From positions 1 through 48,858 of the forward strand of contig CAZJKO010000004.1 in the NCBI GenBank assembly GCA_964546995.1: 48,858 bases of DNA. Reading direction: 5' to 3'. The stretch comes from CAZJKO01 sp964546995. GTDB taxonomy: Bacteria > Bacillota_I > Bacilli_A > RF39 > UBA660. The stretch's first letter is position 1. Every line of letters begins with the position of its first letter. Under the pieces are notes generated by a model, which worked only from the letters and a program-made list of their open reading frames with translations, was not told the origin of the DNA and made no database searches. Shown here piece by piece: positions 25,178 through 32,712 of the stretch. The translations under genes were made by a program, and so were the position numbers.

Positions 25178-26020
25178 TTATTTACAATTTTTTATGGTGC
25201 GTAATACTCTTTCATTGTCTTCTGATGCAATGTAGATGAGATAGTCACCATAGGTTGTTTCTTTTCTGTTTTTGATGATTTGATATTGATCAGGTAGATA
25301 GGTTTCAAACGTTTTTTCTAATGATTCGATATAGGTTTCAACTTGTTTTTTTACTTCGTCTATTTTTCCTTCTTTTGGTTTTAATACCATGTATAAATTG
25401 GTGTTTACAATTGCCATTGGGATGTATACGACATATTCTTCTAACAATTCTTTGTTTATTCCAACCATCGATTCTAGGTTGTCATCCGTTAAATTCATAA
25501 TCATCGAGAAAAGAGGAACTTTGGAATCTCTTACGATTTTTTCTGCTTCTTTTCCATTGCTATTGATTAAGTATACTAGGATACCATCTACTTCCAATTC
25601 TTTTCTGTTTTTTATTAAGCTTTTTGCTTCTTTATCCCAATCTTGTTTTTCTAATTGGTCGAAGTATCGATCGATCGCTTTTTTTACTTCTTCTTTGGTT
25701 TCTTTTTTAGGAACAATCAATAGATACATCGTCGGATCTTTTTCATTCTCTTTGATCGAGGCAATTCCTTCTTCGTATAGTTCCCGTTCTATTTGGAATG
25801 TTTTTTCGAAGTCGTAGTCATAGATTGGTATCATATCTTTATAGATTGGGTCTTCTCCATATTCTAAATTATTGGTAATCATAGATATTTCGACGATGTC
25901 TTTTTTTAAGTTGGTTACTTCGTCTTGAATTCGTTCTAAGTTTAATGCTTCTTTTTGACATCCAGTCATGAATAAGGTCATTATGGCAAGAAAGCATGTA
26001 ACGATTTTGTTTTGTTTCAT
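25178..26020 (-). CDS. DUF4358 lipoprotein (two tandem domains)
   Basis: ATG 26020 with AGGAGG nine bases upstream is chosen. The frame extends upstream for 39 codons, but those residues are not signal-like. The first 22 residues form a lipoprotein signal with lipobox MTGC. Two similar domains of about 110 residues follow, each with a YxxYIPM/MYLLIVPK-type strand and a long helix before an IKNRKE phrase (SLIKNRKELEVDGILVYLI and IIKNRKETTYGDYLIYIA). DUF4358 lipoproteins often accompany MBOAT and DHHW genes, as here, so a role in the same surface acetylation machine is inferred. Confidence 0.75.
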   Translation of the reverse strand: MKQNKIVTCFLAIMTLFMTGCQKEALNLERIQDEVTNLKKDIVEISMITNNLEYGEDPIYKDMIPIYDYDFEKTFQIERELYEEGIASIKENEKDPTMYLLIVPKKETKEEVKKAIDRYFDQLEKQDWDKEAKSLIKNRKELEVDGILVYLINSNGKEAEKIVRDSKVPLFSMIMNLTDDNLESMVGINKELLEEYVVYIPMAIVNTNLYMVLKPKEGKIDEVKKQVETYIESLEKTFETYLPDQYQIIKNRKETTYGDYLIYIASEDNERVLRTIKNCK

Positions 26021-26149
26021 CAAATCAATCCTCCTAGTGGAGATTATAACATACCGAAAATAGAAAAGCAACTTGAGGTGATTTTTTCTCTTATCATAAT
26101 TTGGTATAGTTTTGAAAAAAAATATGCACATTATCAATAGGTGATATAT

Positions 26150-26869
26150 ATGAAGATTGATTTAGGTGGACTTGGTTTTGTTGCTAGTAAAGCTATTTTT
26201 TCGATTGTTGTCCTTTTTACTCTTGCAAAATTGTTAGGAAAGAAGCAAGTTAGTCAGTTAAATATTTTTGATTATGTTATTGGTATTTCGATTGGTAATA
26301 TTGCTGCAGAGATGAGTATCAATGCTGATGTTAATTTTATCGAGGGAGCTATTGCAATGGCAATTTATGCTTTTTCTTCTATTTTGATATCCTCTCTTGC
26401 TCTTAAAAGTATTCGAGTTAGACGGTTTATTGCAGGGGCTCCTGTTATTTTGATTCAGGACGGAGTCATTATTCCTTCGAATTTAAAAGAGGTGAAATTT
26501 GATTTAAACGATTTAACGCAAGAAGCTAGAAGTAATGGTTATTTTGATCTTAGTCAGATTGAATTTGCTGTGATGGAGGCATCTGGGCGAATTAGTTTTC
26601 TTCCTAAGAGTAAGTATGCACCACTTACGCCTAACGATATGAAGATTAAAACGACTTATACAGGACTTACGGCCAATTTGGTCATCGATGGAAACATTAT
26701 GTACAATAATTTGAAAGCTATTGGGAAAGATGAGGAATGGTTACTTACTAGGATTAAACATTTGAAAAAAGATCTTTCTTCTATTTTGCTTCTTACTTGT
26801 AATAGTGATGAGAAGATTACGATTTATGATAAGAATCCCGAAATTGAATTAAAGGATTGCTTAGAATAG
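26150..26869 (+). CDS. DUF421 (YetF-like) membrane protein
   Basis: ATG 26150 is chosen with AGGTG upstream. Three membrane helices occupy the first 85 residues (with KLLGKKQVSQLNIFDYVIGI and GNIAAEM, the family hallmark). The cytoplasmic DUF421 domain follows (VRRFIAGAPVILIQDGVI, then LTQEARSNGYFDLSQIEFAV and EASGRISFLPK). At 239 residues it is full length. YetF-type proteins are common in spore formers; their function is not settled. It stands alone, divergent from the DUF4358 gene. Confidence 0.9.
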   Translation: MKIDLGGLGFVASKAIFSIVVLFTLAKLLGKKQVSQLNIFDYVIGISIGNIAAEMSINADVNFIEGAIAMAIYAFSSILISSLALKSIRVRRFIAGAPVILIQDGVIIPSNLKEVKFDLNDLTQEARSNGYFDLSQIEFAVMEASGRISFLPKSKYAPLTPNDMKIKTTYTGLTANLVIDGNIMYNNLKAIGKDEEWLLTRIKHLKKDLSSILLLTCNSDEKITIYDKNPEIELKDCLE

Positions 26870-26888
26870 TTCTTTCTTTTGGTTTTTC

Positions 26889-26917
26889 TTGACATTTTTC
26901 ATGGCGCGAATTAGTAT
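26889..26917 (+). promoter_or_regulatory. promoter of the phosphatidyltransferase gene
   Basis: A perfect TTGACA (26889-26894), 17-base spacer and TAGTAT (26912-26917). The start codon is at 26951. Confidence 0.6.
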
Positions 26918-26950
26918 AAATAGTATGGAAAAGTGTTAATTGGGTGAAAA

Positions 26951-27631
26951 ATGAAAGAACAGAAAAATAGTGAAGATAAAATTTTAACCATTCCTAATAT
27001 TTTGACTGTATGTCGTATTGTCGGTTCTATTGGACTTCTTAGTTTTATTGCGAAAAATGGAATACAGGATCGGGCTTTGGTTGTGGGAACGACGGCGGTG
27101 TTAGGGATTACCGATGCTTTAGATGGATTTATTGCAAGACATTTTCACATGGAATCGAAACTTGGTGGAGTGATCGATCCTATTGCTGATAAGATTTTTG
27201 CTTATGGAATTGGGGCGGTTTTGATGGCAAAAGGGATTATGCCTTTTTGGCCACTTGCTGTTGGAATTCGTGATGTAACGGTGTGGTCTTTGACTTTTCA
27301 TCATTATATGAAAACGGAAGAAGCGATGAAACCGACGCCTCCTGCTAAGTTGAAGATGGTTTTGCAGTCTAGTAGTATTTTGAGTACACTTCTTTTTGAT
27401 TGGGGGAAGGAAGGTCTTTCTGTTTTGGCTCCTTGTTTGATGGGTGCTGCACTTAGCATGGCAATTCCTGAAATTTTCTTTATTCACAAACGCTATTTTT
27501 CTAAACAAGATCTTACGGTTCAAAATATCGATGAGATTATGCGAGAGAATTCTATTTCTCTTTTTGATCAAGAGGATGTAAAAAATTCTTTCGAAGATGC
27601 AAAAGAGAATGTAAAAGTATTGAGAAAATAG
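26951..27631 (+). CDS. CDP-alcohol phosphatidyltransferase (PgsA-like)
   Basis: These integral membrane enzymes transfer a phosphatidyl group from CDP-diacylglycerol to an alcohol, most often glycerol-3-phosphate on the way to phosphatidylglycerol. The catalytic signature D-x2-DG-x2-AR-x8-G-x3-D-x3-D is complete in DALDGFIARHFHMESK followed by GGVIDPIADK. ILTIPNILTVCRI near the N-terminus is also typical. The C-terminal 50 residues are a hydrophilic tail. The exact alcohol cannot be fixed from sequence, so PgsA is the likeliest but not certain. It has its own TTGACA promoter. Confidence 0.82.
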   Translation: MKEQKNSEDKILTIPNILTVCRIVGSIGLLSFIAKNGIQDRALVVGTTAVLGITDALDGFIARHFHMESKLGGVIDPIADKIFAYGIGAVLMAKGIMPFWPLAVGIRDVTVWSLTFHHYMKTEEAMKPTPPAKLKMVLQSSSILSTLLFDWGKEGLSVLAPCLMGAALSMAIPEIFFIHKRYFSKQDLTVQNIDEIMRENSISLFDQEDVKNSFEDAKENVKVLRK

Positions 27632-27728
27632 GGGATAACACGATCCTTTTTCTTTTTGGTAAATTTGTAAATTCACTTGTAAAATAATCGTAATTTTCAT
27701 ATAATTAAAATGAAAATGAGGTGGTAGT

Positions 27729-28154
27729 ATGTCTCCAGGTGCGTGGGTTGTTCTTTTTGTTTTTTTAGTCGTACTTGAGCTCAGTACTGTGAATCTTGTT
27801 TCTATTTGGTTTGCCATTGGTGCGGTAGCTAGTTTTGTTACTACTTACTTTACCGATAATGCTGCTATTGAGTGGAGTGTTTTCGTCTTGGTTAGTTTCG
27901 TTAGTTTTCTTCTTACGAAACCACTCGCAAAGCGTTTTTCTTTGATTCCTATCAAGACGAATTTGGATCAAGTGATCGGTGCGATTGGTGTCGTTACTGA
28001 AGATATCGTTCCTTTACAGATTGGAGAAGTAAAAGTAAATGGTAAAAAATGGTCTGCTATATCAGAAATTCCTATTAAAAAAGGAAGTAACGTTACTATT
28101 CTATCGATCGATGGGGTGAAACTTAGGGTCGAAGAAGTGAAGGAGGAAGTATAG
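27729..28154 (+). CDS. NfeD-type membrane protein (short form)
   Basis: The 141-residue protein has two to three membrane helices in its first 70 residues and a C-terminal OB-fold NfeD domain (GAIGVVTEDIVP to VKLRVEEV). The ClpP-like protease part of long NfeD proteins is absent. It ends two bases before the SPFH gene. Short NfeD and SPFH genes are a conserved pair: NfeD proteins are partners of flotillin or stomatin scaffolds in membrane microdomains. RBS GAGGTGG precedes the ATG. Confidence 0.88.
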   Translation: MSPGAWVVLFVFLVVLELSTVNLVSIWFAIGAVASFVTTYFTDNAAIEWSVFVLVSFVSFLLTKPLAKRFSLIPIKTNLDQVIGAIGVVTEDIVPLQIGEVKVNGKKWSAISEIPIKKGSNVTILSIDGVKLRVEEVKEEV

Positions 28155-28155
28155 T

Positions 28156-29049
28156 ATGTTATGGATTTTTGTTATTTTTTTAATTCTTTTAATTAGTGGA
28201 ATTCGGATTGTTCCACAAGCACGTGCTATGGTTATTGAGCGGTTGGGTGCGTACCATCGTACGCTTCAGACAGGATTACATTATCGTATTCCTTTTGTAG
28301 AGCGAATTGCATCGAATGTAAGTTTGAAAGAAACGGTGAACGATTTTGCCCCACAACCTGTCATTACGAAAGATAATGTTACGATGCAGATCGATACGGT
28401 TGTCTATTATCAAATTACCGATCCAAAGCTTTATGCTTATGGTGTAGAAAACCCCATCAATGCGATTGAGAATTTGACTGCAACAACGCTTCGTAATATC
28501 ATTGGTGATTTGGAACTTGATGAAACACTTACTTCTCGCGATATTATCAATTCTAAAATGCGTGCTATTTTGGATGAAGCAACTGATCCATGGGGAATTA
28601 AAGTGAATCGTGTGGAAGTAAAAAATATTTTGCCACCACGCGATATTCAAGATGCTATGGAAAAGCAAATGCGAGCAGAGCGCGAAAGACGTGAAGCCAT
28701 CTTAAAGGCAGAAGGAGAAAAGAAAGCGGCGATCTTACTTGCTGAAGGTGAAAAAGAAAGTGCTATTTTAAGAGCAGATGCGAAAAGAGAAGCACACATT
28801 CGTGAAGCAGAAGGTGAAGCTCAAGCCATTATCAAGATTCAGGAAGCTACGGCTCAAGGATTAAAGCTTTTGAAGGATGCCAAGATGGATGAAGCTGTTT
28901 TAAAATTTAAAAGTTACGAAGCACTTGTCGAAGTAGCGAATGGTCAGTCTACTAAAATTATCGTTCCAAGCGATTTACAAAATTTAGCTACTTCAGGGAC
29001 AGTATTAAAAGAAATGTTCGATTCAAAACAAAAAAATGAAAAAAAATAA
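28156..29049 (+). CDS. SPFH/band 7 (stomatin-like) protein
   Basis: One N-terminal membrane helix is followed by the SPFH domain (RIVPQARAMVIERLGAYHRT, then TKDNVTMQIDTVVYYQITDP and NILPPRDIQDAMEKQMRAER). A long alanine- and glutamate-rich coiled coil follows (about residues 175-235), then a C-terminal segment GQSTKIIVPSDL. At 297 residues it matches the paraslipin/QmcA subgroup. It forms membrane-associated oligomers and is encoded with its NfeD partner two bases upstream, so the two are co-translated. Confidence 0.92.
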   Translation: MLWIFVIFLILLISGIRIVPQARAMVIERLGAYHRTLQTGLHYRIPFVERIASNVSLKETVNDFAPQPVITKDNVTMQIDTVVYYQITDPKLYAYGVENPINAIENLTATTLRNIIGDLELDETLTSRDIINSKMRAILDEATDPWGIKVNRVEVKNILPPRDIQDAMEKQMRAERERREAILKAEGEKKAAILLAEGEKESAILRADAKREAHIREAEGEAQAIIKIQEATAQGLKLLKDAKMDEAVLKFKSYEALVEVANGQSTKIIVPSDLQNLATSGTVLKEMFDSKQKNEKK

Positions 29050-29117
29050 AAAAGATGTATAATCTCTTTTTTATTGGTTATTCTAATACTGTCACATGAA
29101 GATGTGACGATCTATTA

Positions 29118-29155
29118 AACTGAGATTTCTATGATTTCTCAGTTTTCTTTTTTTT
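29118..29155. terminator. terminator after the SPFH gene
   Basis: AACTGAGA (29118-29125) pairs with TCTCAGTT (29137-29144), followed by TTCTTTTTTTT. A second small hairpin, GTCACAT/ATGTGAC, lies at 29091-29108. The T-run overlaps the end of the convergent radical SAM gene. Confidence 0.7.
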
Positions 29156-30077
29156 GTCCTTGATACGTGTTTCTTCTTACCATTTCTTTATCAATATCAT
29201 TTAGTACTGTAAATTTTTTAATGAGCCATTCGGGAGCGATGAGGTCTTCCACTTTTGGATCCCCTGTTATTCGATGAATGACGATTTCTTCTCTTAAATA
29301 CTCTAATTGATCCACGACGATGTCGATATATTCTTCTTTGGTTAAGACATGAAATTTCTCTTTTTGATAAAGATTATTTAGTGCTGTATCTTTTAAGATA
29401 TGTAGCATGTGAATTTTGATTCCTTGAATATCTAGTTTGTTTAAATATTTTACTGTCTCTATCATATCTTCTTTGGTTTCGTAAGGAAGACCATTGATGA
29501 TATGGACGACGACATCGATCGAGCGTTTCCTTAGTTTTTTTACAGCTTCTTCAAAACAAGTTAGATCGTGACATCGATTGATTAAGTGTGCTGTTTTTTC
29601 GTGGATGCTTTGTAATCCTAATTCGATGGTTAGATTCGTTTTTTGATTTAGTTCTTCTAAGTAGTCATAACAGTCTTCTGAGATAGCGTCTGGTCTTGTG
29701 GCAATATTTAGGCCGATCACCTTTTCTTGTTTTAATATTTCGTCATATTTGACTTTTAAGTTTTCGACTTTATCATAGGTATTTGAATTGGCTTGAAAGT
29801 ATCCGATGTAAAGGCAATCTGGCCACTTCTTTTCCATGATTTTTTTTATTTCTTTAAATTGTTCTGTTAGTGGTTTTTCTTTATCTCCAGCATAGTCGCC
29901 ACTTCCTAGTTTGGAACAAAAAATGCATCCGCCATAGCCTTTGGTTCCATCTTTATTGGGACAGGTAAAACCAGCGTTCAAACTAATTTTGCATACTTTT
30001 TTTCCATATTTTTGTTTGTAATAGTAATCTAGTGTGTGGTAACGTTTGTTGCTGTTACTGTATGGGAATGGTTGCAT
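29139..30077 (-). CDS. TIGR01212-type radical SAM protein (YtqA-like)
   Basis: Radical SAM enzymes cleave S-adenosylmethionine at a [4Fe-4S] cluster. Here the cluster cysteines are in TCPNKDGTKGYGGCIFC, the spacing C-x11-C-x2-C typical of this family rather than the usual CxxxCxxC. The family's other phrases are present: LNIATRPDAI, LTIELGLQSIHEKT and HIINGLPYETKEDM. At about 312 residues it is full length. The start is ATG 30077 or the adjacent GTG 30080, both served by GGAGG. The substrate is unknown. It lies 12 bases after the patatin gene on the same strand. Confidence 0.88.
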   Translation of the reverse strand: MQPFPYSNSNKRYHTLDYYYKQKYGKKVCKISLNAGFTCPNKDGTKGYGGCIFCSKLGSGDYAGDKEKPLTEQFKEIKKIMEKKWPDCLYIGYFQANSNTYDKVENLKVKYDEILKQEKVIGLNIATRPDAISEDCYDYLEELNQKTNLTIELGLQSIHEKTAHLINRCHDLTCFEEAVKKLRKRSIDVVVHIINGLPYETKEDMIETVKYLNKLDIQGIKIHMLHILKDTALNNLYQKEKFHVLTKEEYIDIVVDQLEYLREEIVIHRITGDPKVEDLIAPEWLIKKFTVLNDIDKEMVRRNTYQGQKKEN

Positions 30078-30089
30078 CACAATGACCTC

Positions 30090-31271
30090 CTACTTTATTG
30101 TGGAAAGATAAATTGCTGCTAATGTTTCTTTGGGAAACAGTAGAGAAACAGATGCTAATTCTACTTTATCTTTTTTGGTAATACAAGTAATTAATTTACG
30201 ATAAATCTCTGTTGTTTTATTTTCTTTTTCTCCATCACTATTTATTTTTTTCCATAGTTTCTTTTCAAACGTTTTCATTTTATAGATGGGGGTAGGATCT
30301 ATTTTATAGGTAACGCCTAAGAAGTCAACGATTTCTTCTATTTGTTTGTCGAAGGTTACTTTTTCATTTAAAATTCGTTTGTACGATGCGATTTTTAGAA
30401 GATCTTCCTTGATGGTTTGATTAAAATTCAATAGATTTGTTAAGGTGTTTTTTAGTTGTTCTTTTTTTCTTTTGCTGTTTTTTTCTAATTCCTTTTTTTT
30501 AAATGTGAAATGGTTTCCTTCTAATTTGCCAAAGGTTTTCATAGTATCGTTGTATCCTAAGGCAATTGCTTTTTTTGTTTCGTCCGTATCGAATACTAGA
30601 AATGATGCGAGGTGATTATTAGGGCTAATATACGTAATAGGGACGTTTTCTTTTTTGATTTTTTGCCTGATTCCAATGGTTTTTAAATCGACAGCAATGA
30701 TTTCGTCTGCACCGAGTGAGATTGCTAGATTGATGGGAAGGTTATCGTAGTAACCGCCATCGATGTAGTCTTGTTTTTCAATTGTCTTTTTTTTAAACGC
30801 AGGAAAACAAGTCGCGGATGCCATGAGGTAGTCACATAGCGTACCATCAGGAATTTGTTGTTTGGTTAAAAGAAGTGGCGTTAAGCTAGGAGATTTTACT
30901 GTGACTAGTCCAAAGTCTATTTTAGAAGAGAGGACTTTTTGTTCATCGATGTATTTTTTTAGTAAGGCTTCTAGTTTTGTTACTTCCATTCCTTTGTTTA
31001 TTAAAATGTTTTTGCTATACATTTTGATGATTTCTCTCGGGTCTTTTTGATTTTTTAATTGTTCTTGGAATAGCAAATTAAAATTGATTTTTTTCCATAA
31101 AAATAGACCTCGATAGAACGTATTTTGAACCATTAGAGCACCATTTAATGCTCCAACGGAGGTTCCTGTGACAATATCGTATTTTATATTTAGTTTCCTA
31201 AGGGCAGCCCATACTCCCATTTGGTAGGCACCTTTACTTCCGCCTCCTGATAAGACAATTGCTCGTTTCAT
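30090..31271 (-). CDS. patatin-like phospholipase
   Basis: Patatin-like proteins are serine acyl hydrolases with a Ser-Asp dyad. The oxyanion loop LSGGGSKGAYQMG sits at residues 6-18, the nucleophile in GTSVG near residue 38, and the aspartate in YIDGGYYDNLP. ATG 31271 (MKRAIVLSGGG) is chosen because it sits directly before the glycine loop as in the family; the frame runs on upstream. The C-terminal 200 residues are helical and lysine-rich. It is followed by the radical SAM gene on the same strand and probably acts on phospholipids. Confidence 0.87.
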   Translation of the reverse strand: MKRAIVLSGGGSKGAYQMGVWAALRKLNIKYDIVTGTSVGALNGALMVQNTFYRGLFLWKKINFNLLFQEQLKNQKDPREIIKMYSKNILINKGMEVTKLEALLKKYIDEQKVLSSKIDFGLVTVKSPSLTPLLLTKQQIPDGTLCDYLMASATCFPAFKKKTIEKQDYIDGGYYDNLPINLAISLGADEIIAVDLKTIGIRQKIKKENVPITYISPNNHLASFLVFDTDETKKAIALGYNDTMKTFGKLEGNHFTFKKKELEKNSKRKKEQLKNTLTNLLNFNQTIKEDLLKIASYKRILNEKVTFDKQIEEIVDFLGVTYKIDPTPIYKMKTFEKKLWKKINSDGEKENKTTEIYRKLITCITKKDKVELASVSLLFPKETLAAIYLSTIK

Positions 31272-31342
31272 TTGCTTCACCAAATTTAGTATACCATAAA
31301 TCAAAAGTATGGTATACTAAAGTTATCATAGGTGGTGAGTTG

Positions 31343-32464
31343 ATGGAGAAAAAGTTAAAGATGAAGCGACCAGTCAAATACTTTTGCCTTGTTGTTTTGA
31401 TTGTTCTTCTTTTGGGATCAATTCCTATTGGAATTCATTTTTATACCGAGCATAAACTTTTGGATTTGCATTATTCTCGAGATGCTGTTCGAGAGATTAT
31501 GAAAAAGAAAAAGACAGATTATGTTTATAAAGTCGGATACGATGAGGTTTTAGAGAAAGCGTTTATTAGTTCTTCCTATCAAGAAAAGTACTTGGATCAG
31601 TATGTAAAGATCGAGTTTCAAGATCAGAAGAATCTCATTTCTTCGATTAATGCTCTTTTAGATAAAGGGTATAAAGAAGATGAAATTTCACTCATTTTGG
31701 CAAGAGGAACCGATGATTCTGTCTTGGAATTTTTGAAAAAAGATTACGTTTCCGATATTAAAGATTACATGCAGTATGAGTTTGCAAAGTTAGAAAACTA
31801 CGATCGATATGTTGCTTATCAAATGAAAGAACGGGAAAATGAAGAGGATACTGTTACGTTTGTTGAGATTGGTTTAGATCGCGAATTTTATCAGGAGTAT
31901 GCTGAAATTTCTGAATTTAGTGAGACAGTTCTTGCCAATAAATATCATAAATTGACAGAAGACTATGTACCTGATAACTTAATGAAAATCAAAGAAGAGT
32001 TTGCCGTGGATGATGAGCAGATGCTTAGCAAAGTTGCGTGTATTGCTTTTGAGGAAATGGTGGACGCTGCTAAGAAAGAGGATCTTTATATTCTTGCCAA
32101 TTCTTCTTACCGCAGTTATCAAGAACAAGAGGATATTTATAATACTTATAAGGATCTCTATGGATTGAAATATGCAGAAAGTTATGCAGCACGACCTGGC
32201 TTTTCCGAGCATCAAACAGGGCTCGTCGTCGATGTAAAAAGTCGGGATAGTCGTATTTTTGCTGATTCCAAAGAGTTTCCGTGGATTAAAGATCATGCAC
32301 ATGAATATGGCTTTATTATGCGATATCCGAAAGGAAAAGAAGACATTACTGGTTATAAATATGAAGCATGGCACTATCGTTATGTAGGAAAAGAACTTGC
32401 TCAGAAAGTCTACGAGAGTGGGCTTACGTACGATGAATATTATGTTCGTTATTTGATGAAATAA
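31343..32464 (+). CDS. D-alanyl-D-alanine carboxypeptidase (VanY, M15B)
   Basis: These zinc peptidases trim the terminal D-Ala from peptidoglycan stems. ATG 31343 with GGTGG upstream is chosen. One membrane helix (about residues 10-31) anchors the enzyme outside the cell. The catalytic domain has SSYRSYQEQEDIY, the zinc site in SEHQTGLVVDV (His and Asp ligands) and the third ligand with catalytic Glu in YEAWHYRYVG. The segment before the domain (residues 40-190) is a long helical spacer. It is transcribed divergently from the patatin gene and fits the cell-wall theme of the right half of the window. Confidence 0.9.
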   Translation: MEKKLKMKRPVKYFCLVVLIVLLLGSIPIGIHFYTEHKLLDLHYSRDAVREIMKKKKTDYVYKVGYDEVLEKAFISSSYQEKYLDQYVKIEFQDQKNLISSINALLDKGYKEDEISLILARGTDDSVLEFLKKDYVSDIKDYMQYEFAKLENYDRYVAYQMKERENEEDTVTFVEIGLDREFYQEYAEISEFSETVLANKYHKLTEDYVPDNLMKIKEEFAVDDEQMLSKVACIAFEEMVDAAKKEDLYILANSSYRSYQEQEDIYNTYKDLYGLKYAESYAARPGFSEHQTGLVVDVKSRDSRIFADSKEFPWIKDHAHEYGFIMRYPKGKEDITGYKYEAWHYRYVGKELAQKVYESGLTYDEYYVRYLMK

Positions 32465-32519
32465 AACTTTGTTAAAATAGAAAGTAATTATAAATGAAAG
32501 CAAGTTTTGATAATTGTAT

Positions 32520-32600
32520 GCGTGGGTACCTTACTAGACAAGCAAAGAACGTCCCTTCTTTTATGTAGTTAAATACAAGATAGAAATATTTTGTCTTTTT
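32520..32600 (+). ncRNA. conserved intergenic RNA-like element, copy A
   Basis: The core CTTACTAGACAAG (32530-32542) is identical in copy B at 48695. After exactly 32 bases, as in copy B, comes the hairpin ACAAGATA-GAAA-TATTTTGT (32575-32594), followed by CTTTTT. In copy B one A-T pair of the stem is replaced by G-C, a compensatory change that supports RNA folding. A TAAAAT box at 32473-32478 could start the transcript. It lies between the VanY-type gene and a separate terminator at 32641. No known RNA family was recognised. Together with that terminator it accounts for most of the 248 bases without a gene. Confidence 0.55.
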
Positions 32601-32640
32601 CTTGCTTTAATATTGAAAATTAGATAAATAATAAATAATA

Positions 32641-32676
32641 AAAATACTTTAGGTCTTTCTAAAAGTATTTTTTTAT
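32641..32676 (+). terminator. intrinsic terminator
   Basis: AAAATACTTTAG (32641-32652) pairs with CTAAAAGTATTTT (32659-32671), with one bulged A, followed by TTT. It isolates copy A of the intergenic element from the glucosidase gene. Confidence 0.75.
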
Positions 32677-32712
32677 GGTATTCTAAATAGTAGAATAGAA
32701 TAGGGTGATAAT

